64,000 bases of DNA from Pseudidiomarina insulisalsae (GCF_003987065.1 NZ_PIPY01000001.1:286758-350757); one strand, 5' to 3'. Positions 18,177 through 27,869 are shown, counted from the stretch's first letter. A program made the numbers and translations. The notes: generated by a model from the letters alone, not told the origin.

Positions 18177-20257
18177 CGTACGCAATCCGATTTCTAATGC
18201 TCACACTGTTGCTGCCGCTGGCAGCGAGTGCCAATGAGCTAGTGCGTATCGAACAGATTCCGCTGGCCAACGATCGCTTCAACCTGGAAGTACACTTCGA
18301 TGAGGCGGTGAAGGCGCCGGTGGTGCGACGTAGTGAGGACCCGTTAGTCCATGAGTTTCTGCTGATGGGCACGGCCAATGAACTGCAGGACGGTGTGCAG
18401 CAGCTTGCCAGCCACCCGTTATTGCGTGACGTCTCTCTGGAGCAGCAACGCGAAGACACCTTGTTACGCGTCACTACCACAAAACCTTTAGAACACCTGA
18501 TGAGCCGCTACGAAGGCGTCATGGTGCTGGTCTTTGTCGAAAGCGATGAGGCCACTCAGACACAAACCGCGGCAGTGACTACCACCGAGCCGACGGCTGA
18601 GGTAAATGAGCCAGAGCAGGCACCGGTGACCGAAGCTCCGGAGCAATATGAAGCCGAGCCACAACCTGCGGTGGTGACCACTTCAACCGTCGATACCAGC
18701 GAAGGCCCCAGCATTACCGATATCGACTTTACCCGTTTACCCGACGACATTGCGCTGTTGCGGATTAACCTGAGCGATGAATCGATTGAGCATGAAGCTC
18801 GCGTGCGTGGGAACCGTCTGGAACTAACGTTATATGACACAGATATTGCGAACGACCTGCTTTACGTGCTTGATGTCAGCCAGTTTGCAACGCCAATTGC
18901 ACATATTGAAACCTTCCGCGAGGGTAATGACGCGGTAATTACTATTACCGGTAAAACCGACTTCCGTCATCAGCTTGAGCAAATTGATGACTGGCTCAAC
19001 CTGAAATTTGAAGAGCCCACCGAAGTGGTTGCAACTGACGGTTCGCAGCGACCTATTTCACTGAACTTCCAGAATGTGCCAGTGCGTCAGTTACTGCAGA
19101 TTCTGGCGAATGAAAACGACCTGAACCTGGTCGCCAGTGAGTCGGTTTCGGGCAACATTACTTTACGCCTGGAAAACGTACCATGGGAGCGCGCCCTGAA
19201 TACTATTTTGCGGGTGAAAGGTCTGTCGAGCCGCATGGATGGCAACATTCTGATTGTTGCGCCTGCTGACGAGCTGGCCGAGCGTGAAGCGCAGGAACTG
19301 GAAGCTAAGCAGCGTTTATCACAACTAGCGCCGCTGGAGAGTACCTACATTCAGATCAACTACGCAAAAGCTGCTGATATTGCCGCAATTTTACGGACCG
19401 AGAGCTCGGATTTGCTTTCTGAGCGTGGTGCGGTGACGGTTGATGAGCGTACCAATACCTTGCTGGTGCGTGACACTCCACGGCAAATCGAAGAGGTTGA
19501 GGCCATGGTCCGCACTCTCGATGTGGCGGTTAAACAGGTCGTCATTGAAGCCCGTATGGTTACCGTTCGTGACAATATCAGCGACGAACTGGGTATTAAC
19601 TGGGGCATCGGCAACGAAAATGCCGGCGGACCAGACCTGTGGGGTTCCAATACCAATACTTCAACTGATCTCAACGTGAATCTGCCGGTCACCAACCCGG
19701 CAGCAACCATCGGCTTCCAGATTGCTAAGCTTGCCGACGGCCGTATTCTGGACCTGGAACTGTCGGCACTTGAACGTGAAAACAAGGGCGAAGTTATTGC
19801 CAGCCCGCGGATTACCACCGCCAACCAGAAGAAAGCCTATATTGAGCAAGGTACCGAGATCCCATACGTGGAAAGCGCCTCGTCAGGTGCGACCTCAGTA
19901 CAATTCAAAAAAGCCGTGCTGGGGCTGGAAGTGACGCCGCAGATCACACCGGATAACCGCGTTATCATGGATCTGGTCATTACCCAGAATACCCGCGGTG
20001 AGACGGTTTCTACACCGACCGGCCCTGCGGTTTCTATCGATACGCAAGAAATCGGTACCCAGGTGCTGGTGGAAAATGGCGAGACTATCGTGCTAGGTGG
20101 TATCTATCAGCAACAAATTCTGAACGATATTACCAAGGTGCCAGTACTGGGCGACATTCCCTACGTTGGTGTGTTGTTCCGTAACGATAGCCAGATTAAT
20201 GAAAAGCGTGAATTACTTATCTTCGTGACGCCGCGAATTGTAATGACAACGCCGTAA
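18173..20257 (+). CDS. pilQ: Type IV pilus secretin PilQ
   Basis: PilQ forms the outer-membrane pore for type IV pili. The 694-residue protein has a signal peptide (residues 1-20, ending LAASANE), two AMIN-type cell-wall-binding regions separated by an acidic Thr/Glu/Pro-rich linker (about 120-190), a secretin N-terminal domain (ISLNFQNVPVRQLLQILA), an N1 domain and the C-terminal secretin barrel (LELSALERENKGEVIASPR). The start was placed at 18173 because it yields a signal peptide and the ATGA overlap with pilP; the frame is open further upstream. Confidence 0.95.
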   Translation: MTYAIRFLMLTLLLPLAASANELVRIEQIPLANDRFNLEVHFDEAVKAPVVRRSEDPLVHEFLLMGTANELQDGVQQLASHPLLRDVSLEQQREDTLLRVTTTKPLEHLMSRYEGVMVLVFVESDEATQTQTAAVTTTEPTAEVNEPEQAPVTEAPEQYEAEPQPAVVTTSTVDTSEGPSITDIDFTRLPDDIALLRINLSDESIEHEARVRGNRLELTLYDTDIANDLLYVLDVSQFATPIAHIETFREGNDAVITITGKTDFRHQLEQIDDWLNLKFEEPTEVVATDGSQRPISLNFQNVPVRQLLQILANENDLNLVASESVSGNITLRLENVPWERALNTILRVKGLSSRMDGNILIVAPADELAEREAQELEAKQRLSQLAPLESTYIQINYAKAADIAAILRTESSDLLSERGAVTVDERTNTLLVRDTPRQIEEVEAMVRTLDVAVKQVVIEARMVTVRDNISDELGINWGIGNENAGGPDLWGSNTNTSTDLNVNLPVTNPAATIGFQIAKLADGRILDLELSALERENKGEVIASPRITTANQKKAYIEQGTEIPYVESASSGATSVQFKKAVLGLEVTPQITPDNRVIMDLVITQNTRGETVSTPTGPAVSIDTQEIGTQVLVENGETIVLGGIYQQQILNDITKVPVLGDIPYVGVLFRNDSQINEKRELLIFVTPRIVMTTP

Positions 20258-20260
20258 TCC

Positions 20261-20289
20261 TTGCTTAAATGGCTGTGACTTGCGATAAT
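20261..20289 (+). promoter_or_regulatory. Putative promoter of the aroK operon
   Basis: TTGCTT (20261-20266) and GATAAT (20284-20289) are 17 bases apart, directly after pilQ. It implies a leader of about 85 nt. A 9-bp inverted repeat (20272-20280 with 20345-20353) brackets most of the leader. Confidence 0.5.
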
Positions 20290-20380
20290 CCCGCCTCTTT
20301 TTGGTTGGGTTAAGGAAGGTCAGACAGACACTCCGGATTCCGTGAGTCACAGCTATTAAACGGTGATGTAAAGCAAAGAT

Positions 20381-20899
20381 ATGGCTGAAAAACGTAACAT
20401 TTTCCTGGTAGGCCCCATGGGGGCTGGCAAAAGCACCATTGGCCGGCAATTAGCCCGGCAACTTCATCTGGAATTCTTCGATTCTGACTCTGAAATTGAG
20501 CGCCGCACCGGTGCTGATATCGCCTGGGTCTTTGAGCTGGAAGGTGAAGAAGGTTTTCGTGCGCGCGAAGAAAAGGTTATCGAAGAATTGACGGAAAATA
20601 CCGGTATTGTATTGGCGACCGGCGGTGGCTCTATTCTGAGCAAAGAAAGCCGTAACCGCTTATCTGCCCGCGGTATTGTGGTGTATTTACAGACCCCTAT
20701 TGAAAAGCAGTTAGCGCGCACACAGCGTGACAAACGCCGTCCGTTAATTGCTGAAGCGGATGACCCGCGTGCCGTATTGGAAGAGCTGGCTGAACAACGC
20801 AATCCGCTCTATGAAGAAATTGCCGATGTCGTCGTTCGCACCGACGAGCAAAGCGCGAAGTTTGTCGTCGACAAAATTATCGAACAAGTGGGGCTATAA
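20381..20899 (+). CDS. aroK: Shikimate kinase I
   Basis: AroK phosphorylates shikimate in aromatic amino acid synthesis. The 172-residue P-loop kinase has Walker [12 protein letters not shown] (residues 11-21), the shikimate-binding [11 protein letters not shown] and the ATGGG loop near residue 80. It follows pilQ in the classic pil-aroK-aroB order and has its own promoter-like sequence. aroB begins 14 bp after its stop. Confidence 0.97.
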   Translation: MAEKRNIFLVGPMGAGKSTIGRQLARQLHLEFFDSDSEIERRTGADIAWVFELEGEEGFRAREEKVIEELTENTGIVLATGGGSILSKESRNRLSARGIVVYLQTPIEKQLARTQRDKRRPLIAEADDPRAVLEELAEQRNPLYEEIADVVVRTDEQSAKFVVDKIIEQVGL

Positions 20900-20913
20900 C
20901 CCCGGAGCTACTC

Positions 20914-22029
20914 ATGCATTCCACGCAAGCCACCAGCCAAACCACTGTCTCGTGCATTCAAGTAGGGCTTGCGGAGCGTAGCTACCCCATTTATATCGGC
21001 CGGCAGTTGTATCAGCAGCTGCCCGACCTGCTACCTAACCTGCCGCGGCAAATCTGTATTGTCACCAATGCCACTGTCGCAGCGCACTATCTGGGCGCGA
21101 TACGCGCACAACTGCCCGCCGAAGCGCAGCTGCTGGTGCATGAAATTGCCGATGGCGAACATGCGAAAAGCCTGAGCACCTATGGCGAGGTGATGGACAC
21201 ACTAATTCACGCTAACTTTAACCGCGATTGCGCTATTTTGGCCTTAGGCGGCGGTGTGGTCGGTGATCTTGCGGGTCTTGTCGCAGCTACCTATCAGCGC
21301 GGTGTCGACTTTTATCAGCTACCGACGACGCTGCTGGCACAGGTCGACTCGTCGGTAGGCGGCAAAACGGCCATTAATCACCCCGGTGGTAAAAATCTGA
21401 TCGGCGCTTTTTATCAGCCCAAAGCGGTGGTGATCAGCACCGACTGCCTGAGCACACTTGAAGCCCGTGACTTTGCCTGCGGTCTGGCAGAAATTGTGAA
21501 GTACGGCATAATTTACGACGGCGACTTCTTTACCTGGCTCGAAGACAACCACAGTCAGTTAGCCGCCCGTGACGAACAGGCACTTGCCTACGCCATTCGC
21601 CGCTCGTGTGAAATTAAAGCCGAAATTGTGGCACAAGACGAACGTGAGCAAGGCTTACGTGCCTTACTGAACCTGGGTCACACCTTTGGTCACGCCATTG
21701 AAGCGGAATACTACGACAGTTGGCGTCACGGCGAAGCGGTTGCCGCGGGTACGGTCATTGCCGCACATTTTATGCAGCAAGCCGGTGAATTGCATAGCAC
21801 CGACGTCGAGCGTATTGAGCGCCTGCTCAGTAGCTTTGAACTACCCACACTTGCGCCGCAACTCAGCGAAACCCTGTGGCAACAGCGCATGCAACGTGAT
21901 AAAAAGGTACAGGCTGGGCGCTTGCGATTGGTACTGCCAACCCGCATTGGTGCCGCTGAACTGCGCACGGTGACCGACTGGCCAGCTGTTTGGGCTGCTA
22001 TCTGTCGGGTAACCGAATCGTCTCAATAG
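20914..22029 (+). CDS. aroB: 3-dehydroquinate synthase
   Basis: AroB converts DAHP to 3-dehydroquinate using NAD+ and a divalent metal. The 371-residue protein has GGGVVGDLAG (residues 112-121), the substrate-binding DSSVGGKTAIN, and the metal-ligand region LNLGHTFGHAIE. It is about ten residues longer at the N-terminus than the E. coli protein (362); the start has a good GGAG site. It sits in an aroK-aroB-dam operon. Confidence 0.97.
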   Translation: MHSTQATSQTTVSCIQVGLAERSYPIYIGRQLYQQLPDLLPNLPRQICIVTNATVAAHYLGAIRAQLPAEAQLLVHEIADGEHAKSLSTYGEVMDTLIHANFNRDCAILALGGGVVGDLAGLVAATYQRGVDFYQLPTTLLAQVDSSVGGKTAINHPGGKNLIGAFYQPKAVVISTDCLSTLEARDFACGLAEIVKYGIIYDGDFFTWLEDNHSQLAARDEQALAYAIRRSCEIKAEIVAQDEREQGLRALLNLGHTFGHAIEAEYYDSWRHGEAVAAGTVIAAHFMQQAGELHSTDVERIERLLSSFELPTLAPQLSETLWQQRMQRDKKVQAGRLRLVLPTRIGAAELRTVTDWPAVWAAICRVTESSQ

Positions 22030-22044
22030 GTTTGGACCCTTACG

Positions 22045-22920
22045 GTGAAGAAAAAGAATCGCGCCTTTCTGAAATGGGCGGGCGGCAAATACAACCTCAT
22101 CGAACCTATCACGGCCCTGCTACCTGAAGGCAATAAGCTGGTGGAGCCTTTTGTCGGGGCCGGCTCGGTATTTCTGAATACCGACTACCCCAGCTACGTG
22201 CTGAACGACGTCAATCCTGATCTCATCAGTCTGTTTAAAATCATCAAACGGCGTCCGCAGACCTTTATTAACGACGCCCGTAAGCTGTTTGCTGACAGCA
22301 CTAACTCAGATCAGGCTTATTATGCCTTGCGTAAGAGCTTTAATCGCAGCCAGGACGATTACGTGCGCGCGTTGCTGTTTCTTTACCTGAACCGACATGG
22401 CTACAACGGTCTATGCCGTTATAACCGCTCGGGACAATTCAATGTGCCCTTTGGTCAGTACCGTAAGCCCTATTTCCCGCAGGCGGAAATTGAGATCTTC
22501 GCCGAAAAAGCGCAGCGGGCAGTATTTACCTGTATGAGTTTTGAAAAAGTCTTCCGCCGCGCCCGCAAAGGTGATGTGGTGTACTGCGATCCGCCTTACG
22601 CTCCGCTTACCGCAACCGCGAACTTTACCAGTTATGCTACCGCCGGCTTTAGCCTTGATCAACAACATGAGCTGGCCCGCCGCGCGGCCCACGCCGCACA
22701 TAAACGCGGCATTCCGGTCTTGATCAGCAATCATGACACTGATCTGACCCGCTTACTTTATGCCGACGCAGACTTAAAGACCTTGCAGGTCGCGCGTTTT
22801 ATCAGCCCCAAAGCCGATGGCCGCACCAAGGTTGCGGAGCTACTGGCTTTATACACGCCGAGCGTTGCCGCAAGTAACGTGATTTCTCTGGCCCAAGTTA
22901 AACGAAAGGTTGCCCGATGA
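22045..22920 (+). CDS. dam: DNA adenine methylase Dam (GTG start)
   Basis: Dam methylates adenine in GATC and marks strands for mismatch repair and replication control. The 291-residue class alpha methyltransferase has the AdoMet motif FLKWAGGKY (residues 8-16), FVGAGSVFLN, and the catalytic DPPY at 182-185. The start is GTG at 22045, where homology to E. coli Dam begins (KKNRAFLKWAGGK). damX, usual between aroB and dam in enterobacteria and many relatives, is absent. It overlaps elaA by 4 bp. Confidence 0.96.
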   Translation: MKKKNRAFLKWAGGKYNLIEPITALLPEGNKLVEPFVGAGSVFLNTDYPSYVLNDVNPDLISLFKIIKRRPQTFINDARKLFADSTNSDQAYYALRKSFNRSQDDYVRALLFLYLNRHGYNGLCRYNRSGQFNVPFGQYRKPYFPQAEIEIFAEKAQRAVFTCMSFEKVFRRARKGDVVYCDPPYAPLTATANFTSYATAGFSLDQQHELARRAAHAAHKRGIPVLISNHDTDLTRLLYADADLKTLQVARFISPKADGRTKVAELLALYTPSVAASNVISLAQVKRKVAR

Positions 22921-23372
22921 GTCAGAATGTTGATTGGCAAGTGAAAGCCTTCGCCGACCTAACCACAAAAGAACTCTATGACCTGCTGCAGTTGCGTCAG
23001 GAGGTTTTCGTGGTTGAACAAACCTGTCCGTACCTTGACGCGGACGGTCTTGACGATCAGGCGTTTCACCTGATCGGCCGCGACCAGCAACAACACATCG
23101 TTGCCTATGCCCGTTTGTTTTTACCTACAACCGCGCAGCCCTATAGTCGTATCGGCCGCGTCATCAGCGCCGGCAAGGTTCGTCGCCAGGGGCTTGGTCA
23201 AGAACTGATGCGCCGCGCGATTGAGTGGTGTCAGACACAAGCTGCTGATGCGCCCATTCGGCTTGGAGCACAGGTCTACCTGCGCGCTTTTTACCAGAGT
23301 TTTGGCTTTAAGGAAATCAGCGACGAATATCTTGAAGACGATATTCCGCACGTCGATATGGAGCGCGACTGA
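22917..23372 (+). CDS. elaA: ElaA-type GNAT N-acetyltransferase
   Basis: This is a 151-residue GNAT-fold acetyltransferase of the ElaA group. The characteristic LYDLLQLRQEVFVVEQTC segment lies near residue 22, and the acetyl-CoA-binding region is VRRQGLGQELM. The substrate of ElaA is not established. It overlaps dam by 4 bp and rsmJ by one base, so it is the middle of an operon. A conserved role tied to dam is not implied by sequence. Confidence 0.88.
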   Translation: MSQNVDWQVKAFADLTTKELYDLLQLRQEVFVVEQTCPYLDADGLDDQAFHLIGRDQQQHIVAYARLFLPTTAQPYSRIGRVISAGKVRRQGLGQELMRRAIEWCQTQAADAPIRLGAQVYLRAFYQSFGFKEISDEYLEDDIPHVDMERD

Positions 23373-24031
23373 TGAGCCCCGCGCCATCATTTTCCTTAGT
23401 CGTGACCGATGCCGGGCTGGGTTTAAGCTGGCATGAACACCCCGAAATGAAACCGCTGACCGTTGATTTTTTAAGTGGTAAGCAAGCCTACCGTGGCCAA
23501 CAGGCCAATAAAAAAGACGAAGCCATTGCTCGCGCCTGTATGATCAGCCGCCCGGTCACCGTGCTGGACGCGACCGCAGGTCTTGCCCGTGACGCCTGGG
23601 TATTAGTGCAATTAGGCGCGAAGGTAACCTTGAACGAGCGCCAGCCACTGGTGCGTGCCCTGCTTGACGATGCCCTGCAACGCCTGCACGCCGCGCAACC
23701 TGAGTATCAGCAACGGCTACAGCTTGCTCCGGCGCGGGCGCTTGGCGACTTCGCCGCGGACAGTTTTGATGTGGTCTATCTTGACCCCATGTATCCTAAA
23801 GGCGACCGCAAGCAAAAAGCGACCGTGAAAAAAGACATGCAAATGTTTCAGCAGCTGGTTGGCAGTGACGCCGACGCCGATGCGCTGCTCGCACCCGCCT
23901 GTCGCGTGGCGCGCCGCCGCGTCGTGGTAAAACGCCCACTCCATGCCGACTTCTTGGCCGGCCGCCGACCTGATCATCAGGTGATCAGCAAAAAGCATCG
24001 CTTTGACATTTACCTCAGCAGGCAGTCATGA
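23372..24031 (+). CDS. rsmJ: 16S rRNA (guanine1516-N2)-methyltransferase RsmJ
   Basis: RsmJ methylates G1516 of 16S rRNA. The 219-residue protein has the RsmJ signature KPLTVDFLSGKQAYR near residue 25, the SAM-binding VLDATAGLARDAWVL, and the catalytic DPMYP near residue 138. It matches the E. coli protein (formerly YhiQ) with a shorter N-terminus. It overlaps elaA and the next flavoprotein gene. Confidence 0.94.
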   Translation: MSPAPSFSLVVTDAGLGLSWHEHPEMKPLTVDFLSGKQAYRGQQANKKDEAIARACMISRPVTVLDATAGLARDAWVLVQLGAKVTLNERQPLVRALLDDALQRLHAAQPEYQQRLQLAPARALGDFAADSFDVVYLDPMYPKGDRKQKATVKKDMQMFQQLVGSDADADALLAPACRVARRRVVVKRPLHADFLAGRRPDHQVISKKHRFDIYLSRQS

Positions 24032-25221
24032 GTTCTGTTCAGCACTACGACGTAATTATTATTGGTGCCGGCGCAGCAGGTTTGCATTGCGCCTGGCAAG
24101 CCGCAGCCAAAGGCCTGAAAGTCATGCTGGTAGATCATGCCAAACAGGCGGGCAAGAAGATTCTGATTTCCGGCGGTGGACGCTGTAATTTCACCAATCT
24201 CTACGCCAGTCCCGAGAATTACCTGTCGAACAACCCACATTTTTGTAAGTCAGCGCTCAGTCGTTACACCCAGTGGGACTTTATCGCCTTGGTCGAAAAG
24301 CACGGTATTGCCTATCACGAAAAAACGCTCGGCCAACTATTCTGTGATGACAGCGCCAAAGCCATTGTCCATATGCTATTGGACGAGTGCGCGCAGTACG
24401 GTGCAAAAGTTCAGTTACGCACCGATATAGAATCGGTTACCTATGAGGCTGAGCAGTACCGCGTGCAAACCTCACAAGGCAGCCTACAAGCACCCCAGTT
24501 GGTCGTGGCCTGTGGCGGCCTGTCGATGCCCAAGCTCGGCGCAACGCCGCTGGGTTATCAATTGGCTGAGCAATTTGGTCATACTATTTTGCCGGTGCGC
24601 GCGGGCCTGGTGCCCTTTACGCTGCATGAACAACAGAAGCAAGCCTACAGTGAACTCTCAGGCTTATCGCTCGATGTGGTGGCGACTAACGAGCGCGCCA
24701 GCTTCAAAGAGGCCATGTTATTCACTCACCGTGGCCTGAGCGGCCCGGCAATGCTGCAAATCTCCTCCTATTGGCAGCCCGGTGAAACCTTTTATGTTGA
24801 TCTGCTGCCCGGTCGTGACGCCCTGACCGAGTTACAGCGTTTGAAGCAACACCACCCCCGGCAGAGTCTGCGCACCGCGCTCCAGCAATGGTTCCCAAAG
24901 CGCTTTGCGCTGACCTTTGCAGATCAGCAAGGGTGGCCTGACCGTAATTTGGCTGACTGTAGCAACGCGCTGTTAGAAAATGTCGCCAGCCAATTGCAAA
25001 ACTGGCCCGTCAAACCTAACGGCACCGAAGGCTATCGTACTGCCGAAGTCACCCTCGGCGGCGTGGATACCGACCAGTTAAGCTCGAAAACCATGGCCAG
25101 TAAGCTACAGCCGGGTCTGTTCTTCATTGGCGAAGTGGTGGACGTGACCGGCTGGCTGGGCGGCTATAACTTCCAATGGGCATGGGCCAGCGCCCACGCC
25201 TGCGCGGAAAGTCTCAGTTAA
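24028..25221 (+). CDS. YhiN/HI0933-family FAD-dependent flavoprotein
   Basis: This 397-residue flavoprotein has the dinucleotide-binding IIIGAGAAGLHCAW near the N-terminus, KKILISGGGRCNFTN typical of the HI0933/YhiN family, and the C-terminal GGYNFQWAWASAHACA motif. The family is widespread, but its reaction is unknown. It is the last gene of the dam-elaA-rsmJ run, overlapping rsmJ by 4 bp. It may be an NAD(P)H-dependent oxidoreductase; no substrate can be inferred. Confidence 0.88.
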   Translation: MSSVQHYDVIIIGAGAAGLHCAWQAAAKGLKVMLVDHAKQAGKKILISGGGRCNFTNLYASPENYLSNNPHFCKSALSRYTQWDFIALVEKHGIAYHEKTLGQLFCDDSAKAIVHMLLDECAQYGAKVQLRTDIESVTYEAEQYRVQTSQGSLQAPQLVVACGGLSMPKLGATPLGYQLAEQFGHTILPVRAGLVPFTLHEQQKQAYSELSGLSLDVVATNERASFKEAMLFTHRGLSGPAMLQISSYWQPGETFYVDLLPGRDALTELQRLKQHHPRQSLRTALQQWFPKRFALTFADQQGWPDRNLADCSNALLENVASQLQNWPVKPNGTEGYRTAEVTLGGVDTDQLSSKTMASKLQPGLFFIGEVVDVTGWLGGYNFQWAWASAHACAESLS

Positions 25222-25344
25222 GCAAACCAGTCATGGCTCTTCTATACTAAAAATCTGAAGCGGTTGGGTGTGATCTGTTCACGCCCTGCGTACGTTTACT
25301 CCGAACAATGGTTCGCTATCGACACCGACGTCGGGAGAGTCTCA

Positions 25345-26172
25345 ATGAAAAAGTTTATTGGTTTACTGCTTTCTGTGTTCCTACCTTCTTTTTTCATGCA
25401 ATCAGCATTCGCCCAAGATCAAGAAACAGCTTTGGTACCGTTACCTTCGGTGCAGGACTTTACCAAGGGTCAAGATGGCTGGGGCGTTGGGCTGGGTCTG
25501 AGTCTTGAATACGAGACAGCCTACGAAGGCTCAGATGAATTCGGCTTCGAGGTCGGCCCTGCCGGAGCGGTACAATGGCGCCGGGGTGATGATGTTTTCT
25601 ATTGGGCAGGGGAAGCGCTGGGTTGGCGTGGGCTGCGCTCGGATACCTGGCTATTCGATGCCGCCGTCGCCTTTGATGAGGGGCGTGAAGAAGCTGATTC
25701 CGACGAAGGTCATCTGGATGGCCTTGGTGATCAAGATGAGAGCGCTGAAGTCGTACTGCAAGCGCGTCGCGCCTTCGATGCCGACTGGCGCCATTGGCTG
25801 GTCGGTCGTGTTGTTACCGGAGGTGACGGAACCCTTGGTTTGTTTGGGGTCGGCCGCCGCTTTGGTGAGCAAATGGACGGTAGCGGTTCTGAAGTGAATC
25901 TGGTTGCGGTTTTCCACGACAGCGAGTACGCCAACAGAGGTTTTGGTATCACCCCAGCCCAATCCGCTGCATCTGGCTTAGCTGAGACACGACTCAGTGG
26001 TGGATTACGCTCTGTTGGTATTGACTACAACTATCGCCATTACATTAATGAGAATTGGCAGATTTTTGGCGAAGCGTTATTTGAATATTACAGCAGTGAG
26101 GTCCGTGATAGTCCCATTGCTCGCAGTAACTACGAGACCGAAGTCGGCATCGGGTTTATTTACGTCTTCTAA
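25345..26172 (+). CDS. MipA/OmpV family outer membrane protein
   Basis: This 275-residue protein has a signal peptide (MKKFIGLLLSVFLPSFFMQS, cleaved after AFA near residue 23). The rest is a beta-barrel pattern of alternating strands ending in an aromatic residue (FIYVF), typical of outer-membrane proteins of the MipA/OmpV family. The start at 25345 was chosen because of the signal peptide and the GGGAGAG site 6 bp upstream; the frame is open from 25264. Family roles include scaffolding of murein enzymes and osmotic or antibiotic response, but the role here is unknown. A hairpin terminator follows. Confidence 0.85.
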   Translation: MKKFIGLLLSVFLPSFFMQSAFAQDQETALVPLPSVQDFTKGQDGWGVGLGLSLEYETAYEGSDEFGFEVGPAGAVQWRRGDDVFYWAGEALGWRGLRSDTWLFDAAVAFDEGREEADSDEGHLDGLGDQDESAEVVLQARRAFDADWRHWLVGRVVTGGDGTLGLFGVGRRFGEQMDGSGSEVNLVAVFHDSEYANRGFGITPAQSAASGLAETRLSGGLRSVGIDYNYRHYINENWQIFGEALFEYYSSEVRDSPIARSNYETEVGIGFIYVF

Positions 26173-26195
26173 AGCGCCCGACGCCGCACTATCTC

Positions 26196-26238
26196 AAGAG
26201 CTACTGTTAAAACTCGTCGGTGCCCAGTAGCTCTTTTT
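26196..26238 (+). terminator. Terminator after the MipA/OmpV-like gene
   Basis: An 11-bp perfect stem (AAGAGCTACTG at 26196-26206 with CAGTAGCTCTT at 26225-26235) closes an 18-base loop and runs into a T-tract. The right half overlaps the last codons of the convergent gene on the minus strand. Confidence 0.65.
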
Positions 26239-26707
26239 CCATTTCATCGGCGGTCGTTGCGACCGCGATAATGGTGGTGTTTAATGCATCGGCGGCGGCA
26301 TTCGCGGAAACCTGGGCGCGGAAAATGGCCAGTTGCTGATCGCCCATCTCCTGAATTGACCAGCCACCGAGTTTAACCTTGGCCGATTGGCGCAGCAGCT
26401 GCTCCATGGTTTCCGCATTGAAGCCAACCTCGCTGGCAGTTGCGACCGCCCAGACTTCACGCACTTCCATGTCTCCCAGCTGATTAGTATGGCTGTTCAC
26501 AAATAAAACCTGTGAGCGATCGTCATCAAATTCCAGTAACAAGCGAAAATCGCCATCAGCGTCGATCTCCCAGGCAAACTCAGAGTTCTCTAACGCCGCT
26601 TCGACCCGGTCATCGGAACGCACTACATCCTCTCCTACTTGCGCATTAGCAGGGAAGACTAACATTGCTGAAACAGCAAGTACGGATGCATAAAGAATAG
26701 ATTTCAT
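26207..26707 (-). CDS. Secreted protein of unknown function, possibly YbjN-like
   Basis: This 166-residue protein has a signal peptide (cleavage after PANA, residue ~22), so it is probably periplasmic. The mature part is acidic. Alternating strands and helices (EFAWEIDADGDFRLLLEF, VLFVNSHTN, VREVWAVAT, and a C-terminal long helix) recall the YbjN / type III chaperone-like fold. That resemblance is only a pattern impression. It is convergent with the MipA/OmpV-like gene and divergent from the amidoligase. Confidence 0.7.
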   Translation of the reverse strand: MKSILYASVLAVSAMLVFPANAQVGEDVVRSDDRVEAALENSEFAWEIDADGDFRLLLEFDDDRSQVLFVNSHTNQLGDMEVREVWAVATASEVGFNAETMEQLLRQSAKVKLGGWSIQEMGDQQLAIFRAQVSANAAADALNTTIIAVATTADEMEKELLGTDEF

Positions 26708-26891
26708 CGCTTAAATCCTTGATTCATTTAAATTAGTTAAAGTTAAAACCTGGCAAAAATGTTTTCACAATGTAACCTTTCACCTGAGTTTTGTAAACTT
26801 TAGGTAGATTTATGGCGGTTTTAGCGCCAGCTGATGGTTTTTTCAGCATTCTGCCGTTTCTTCTTGCCCCAATTTGCTTTAACTTAAAGGT

Positions 26892-27869
26892 ATGACACCT
26901 TTTATACAGCCTCCTGAAAGCAACAAAAGTAACGGTAGCGCTCGCCGTGTCGGCTTTGAGCTGGAGTTTTCCAGTCTTGATGTGGCCTCCAGTGCCGAAG
27001 CCGTGGCCCGCGCCGTGAACGGTTCTGCCTTTGCGAAAAGCTCGGCGCATTGGCAGGTCGACACCGACCTTGGTTCCTTTAAGGTCGAAATCGACTGGGA
27101 GTTTTTGCAACGGCTAGCGGAAGAACAGGGCGCCCATGCTAACGATGAAGCCTGGCTTGACTCACTTAGTCAGGCGGCGAGCCTTGTGGTACCAATTGAA
27201 GTGGTATGCCCGCCCATAGCGATTGACGCGCTTGCGCCTCTCAGTGACATCATAAAAGAGTTACGCGAAGCCGGGGCTAAGGGTACTGACGACTCATTCA
27301 TCGCTGCATACGGCACCCATATCAACCCCGAGTTGCCTGACCTTGAATGCGCGACGATACATGCCTATATGCAGGCTTACGCGTTGCTGCAGTGGTGGTT
27401 GGTCGAACAGCACCATGTGAACCCGACGCGCAAGCTCAGCCCGTTTATCGATCTGTACCCCGAAGCTTATGTGCGCCACCTGCTGAGCGAAGAAGTGGAT
27501 GACCTCAGTGACTTGATCGAAGATTATCTCGAGGCCAATCCAACCCGTAACAGGGCCTTTGACATGCTACCGCTATTCAGCCATCTCGATGACGAGCGGG
27601 TGCGCAGCAAAATAACAGACCGGCGGATCAAGTCACGACCGACCTTGCATTATCGCCTGCCAAACTGTCGTATTGACGATGCCGACTGGTCACTGGCAGA
27701 TGAATGGCGAATTTATTGCACCATTGAGCGTCTGGTGCAGCGGCCCAAAGCGCTGGCTGAGCTTGCACAAGACTTTTTAGACGCCGACCGTCCGATGCTG
27801 GGCGTGGCACGTAAACCCTGGGTGGAGCACGTTTCTGCATGGCTCGAAGAAAACCTCGCATCGGAGTAA
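26892..27869 (+). CDS. Putative amidoligase (COOH-NH2 ligase family)
   Basis: This 325-residue protein belongs to the glutamine-synthetase-like amidoligase family. It has the N-terminal RRVGFELEF (residues 19-27, a metal-binding Glu pair), a strand FKVEIDWE near residue 64 and YGTHINPE at 140-147, which together mark the active site. Members are predicted to form amide bonds with ATP. The gene overlaps the following class I glutamine amidotransferase gene by 31 bp, so the amidotransferase may supply ammonia or process the product. The substrate is unknown. The ATG at 26892 is the only candidate start, though its AAAGG site is unusually close. Confidence 0.82.
   Translation: MTPFIQPPESNKSNGSARRVGFELEFSSLDVASSAEAVARAVNGSAFAKSSAHWQVDTDLGSFKVEIDWEFLQRLAEEQGAHANDEAWLDSLSQAASLVVPIEVVCPPIAIDALAPLSDIIKELREAGAKGTDDSFIAAYGTHINPELPDLECATIHAYMQAYALLQWWLVEQHHVNPTRKLSPFIDLYPEAYVRHLLSEEVDDLSDLIEDYLEANPTRNRAFDMLPLFSHLDDERVRSKITDRRIKSRPTLHYRLPNCRIDDADWSLADEWRIYCTIERLVQRPKALAELAQDFLDADRPMLGVARKPWVEHVSAWLEENLASE

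Noticed and set aside
26733..27110. 125-residue open frame on the minus strand opposite the amidoligase start
   Set aside because: It lies largely antisense to the amidoligase N-terminus, has no recognisable motif, and is best explained as a shadow.
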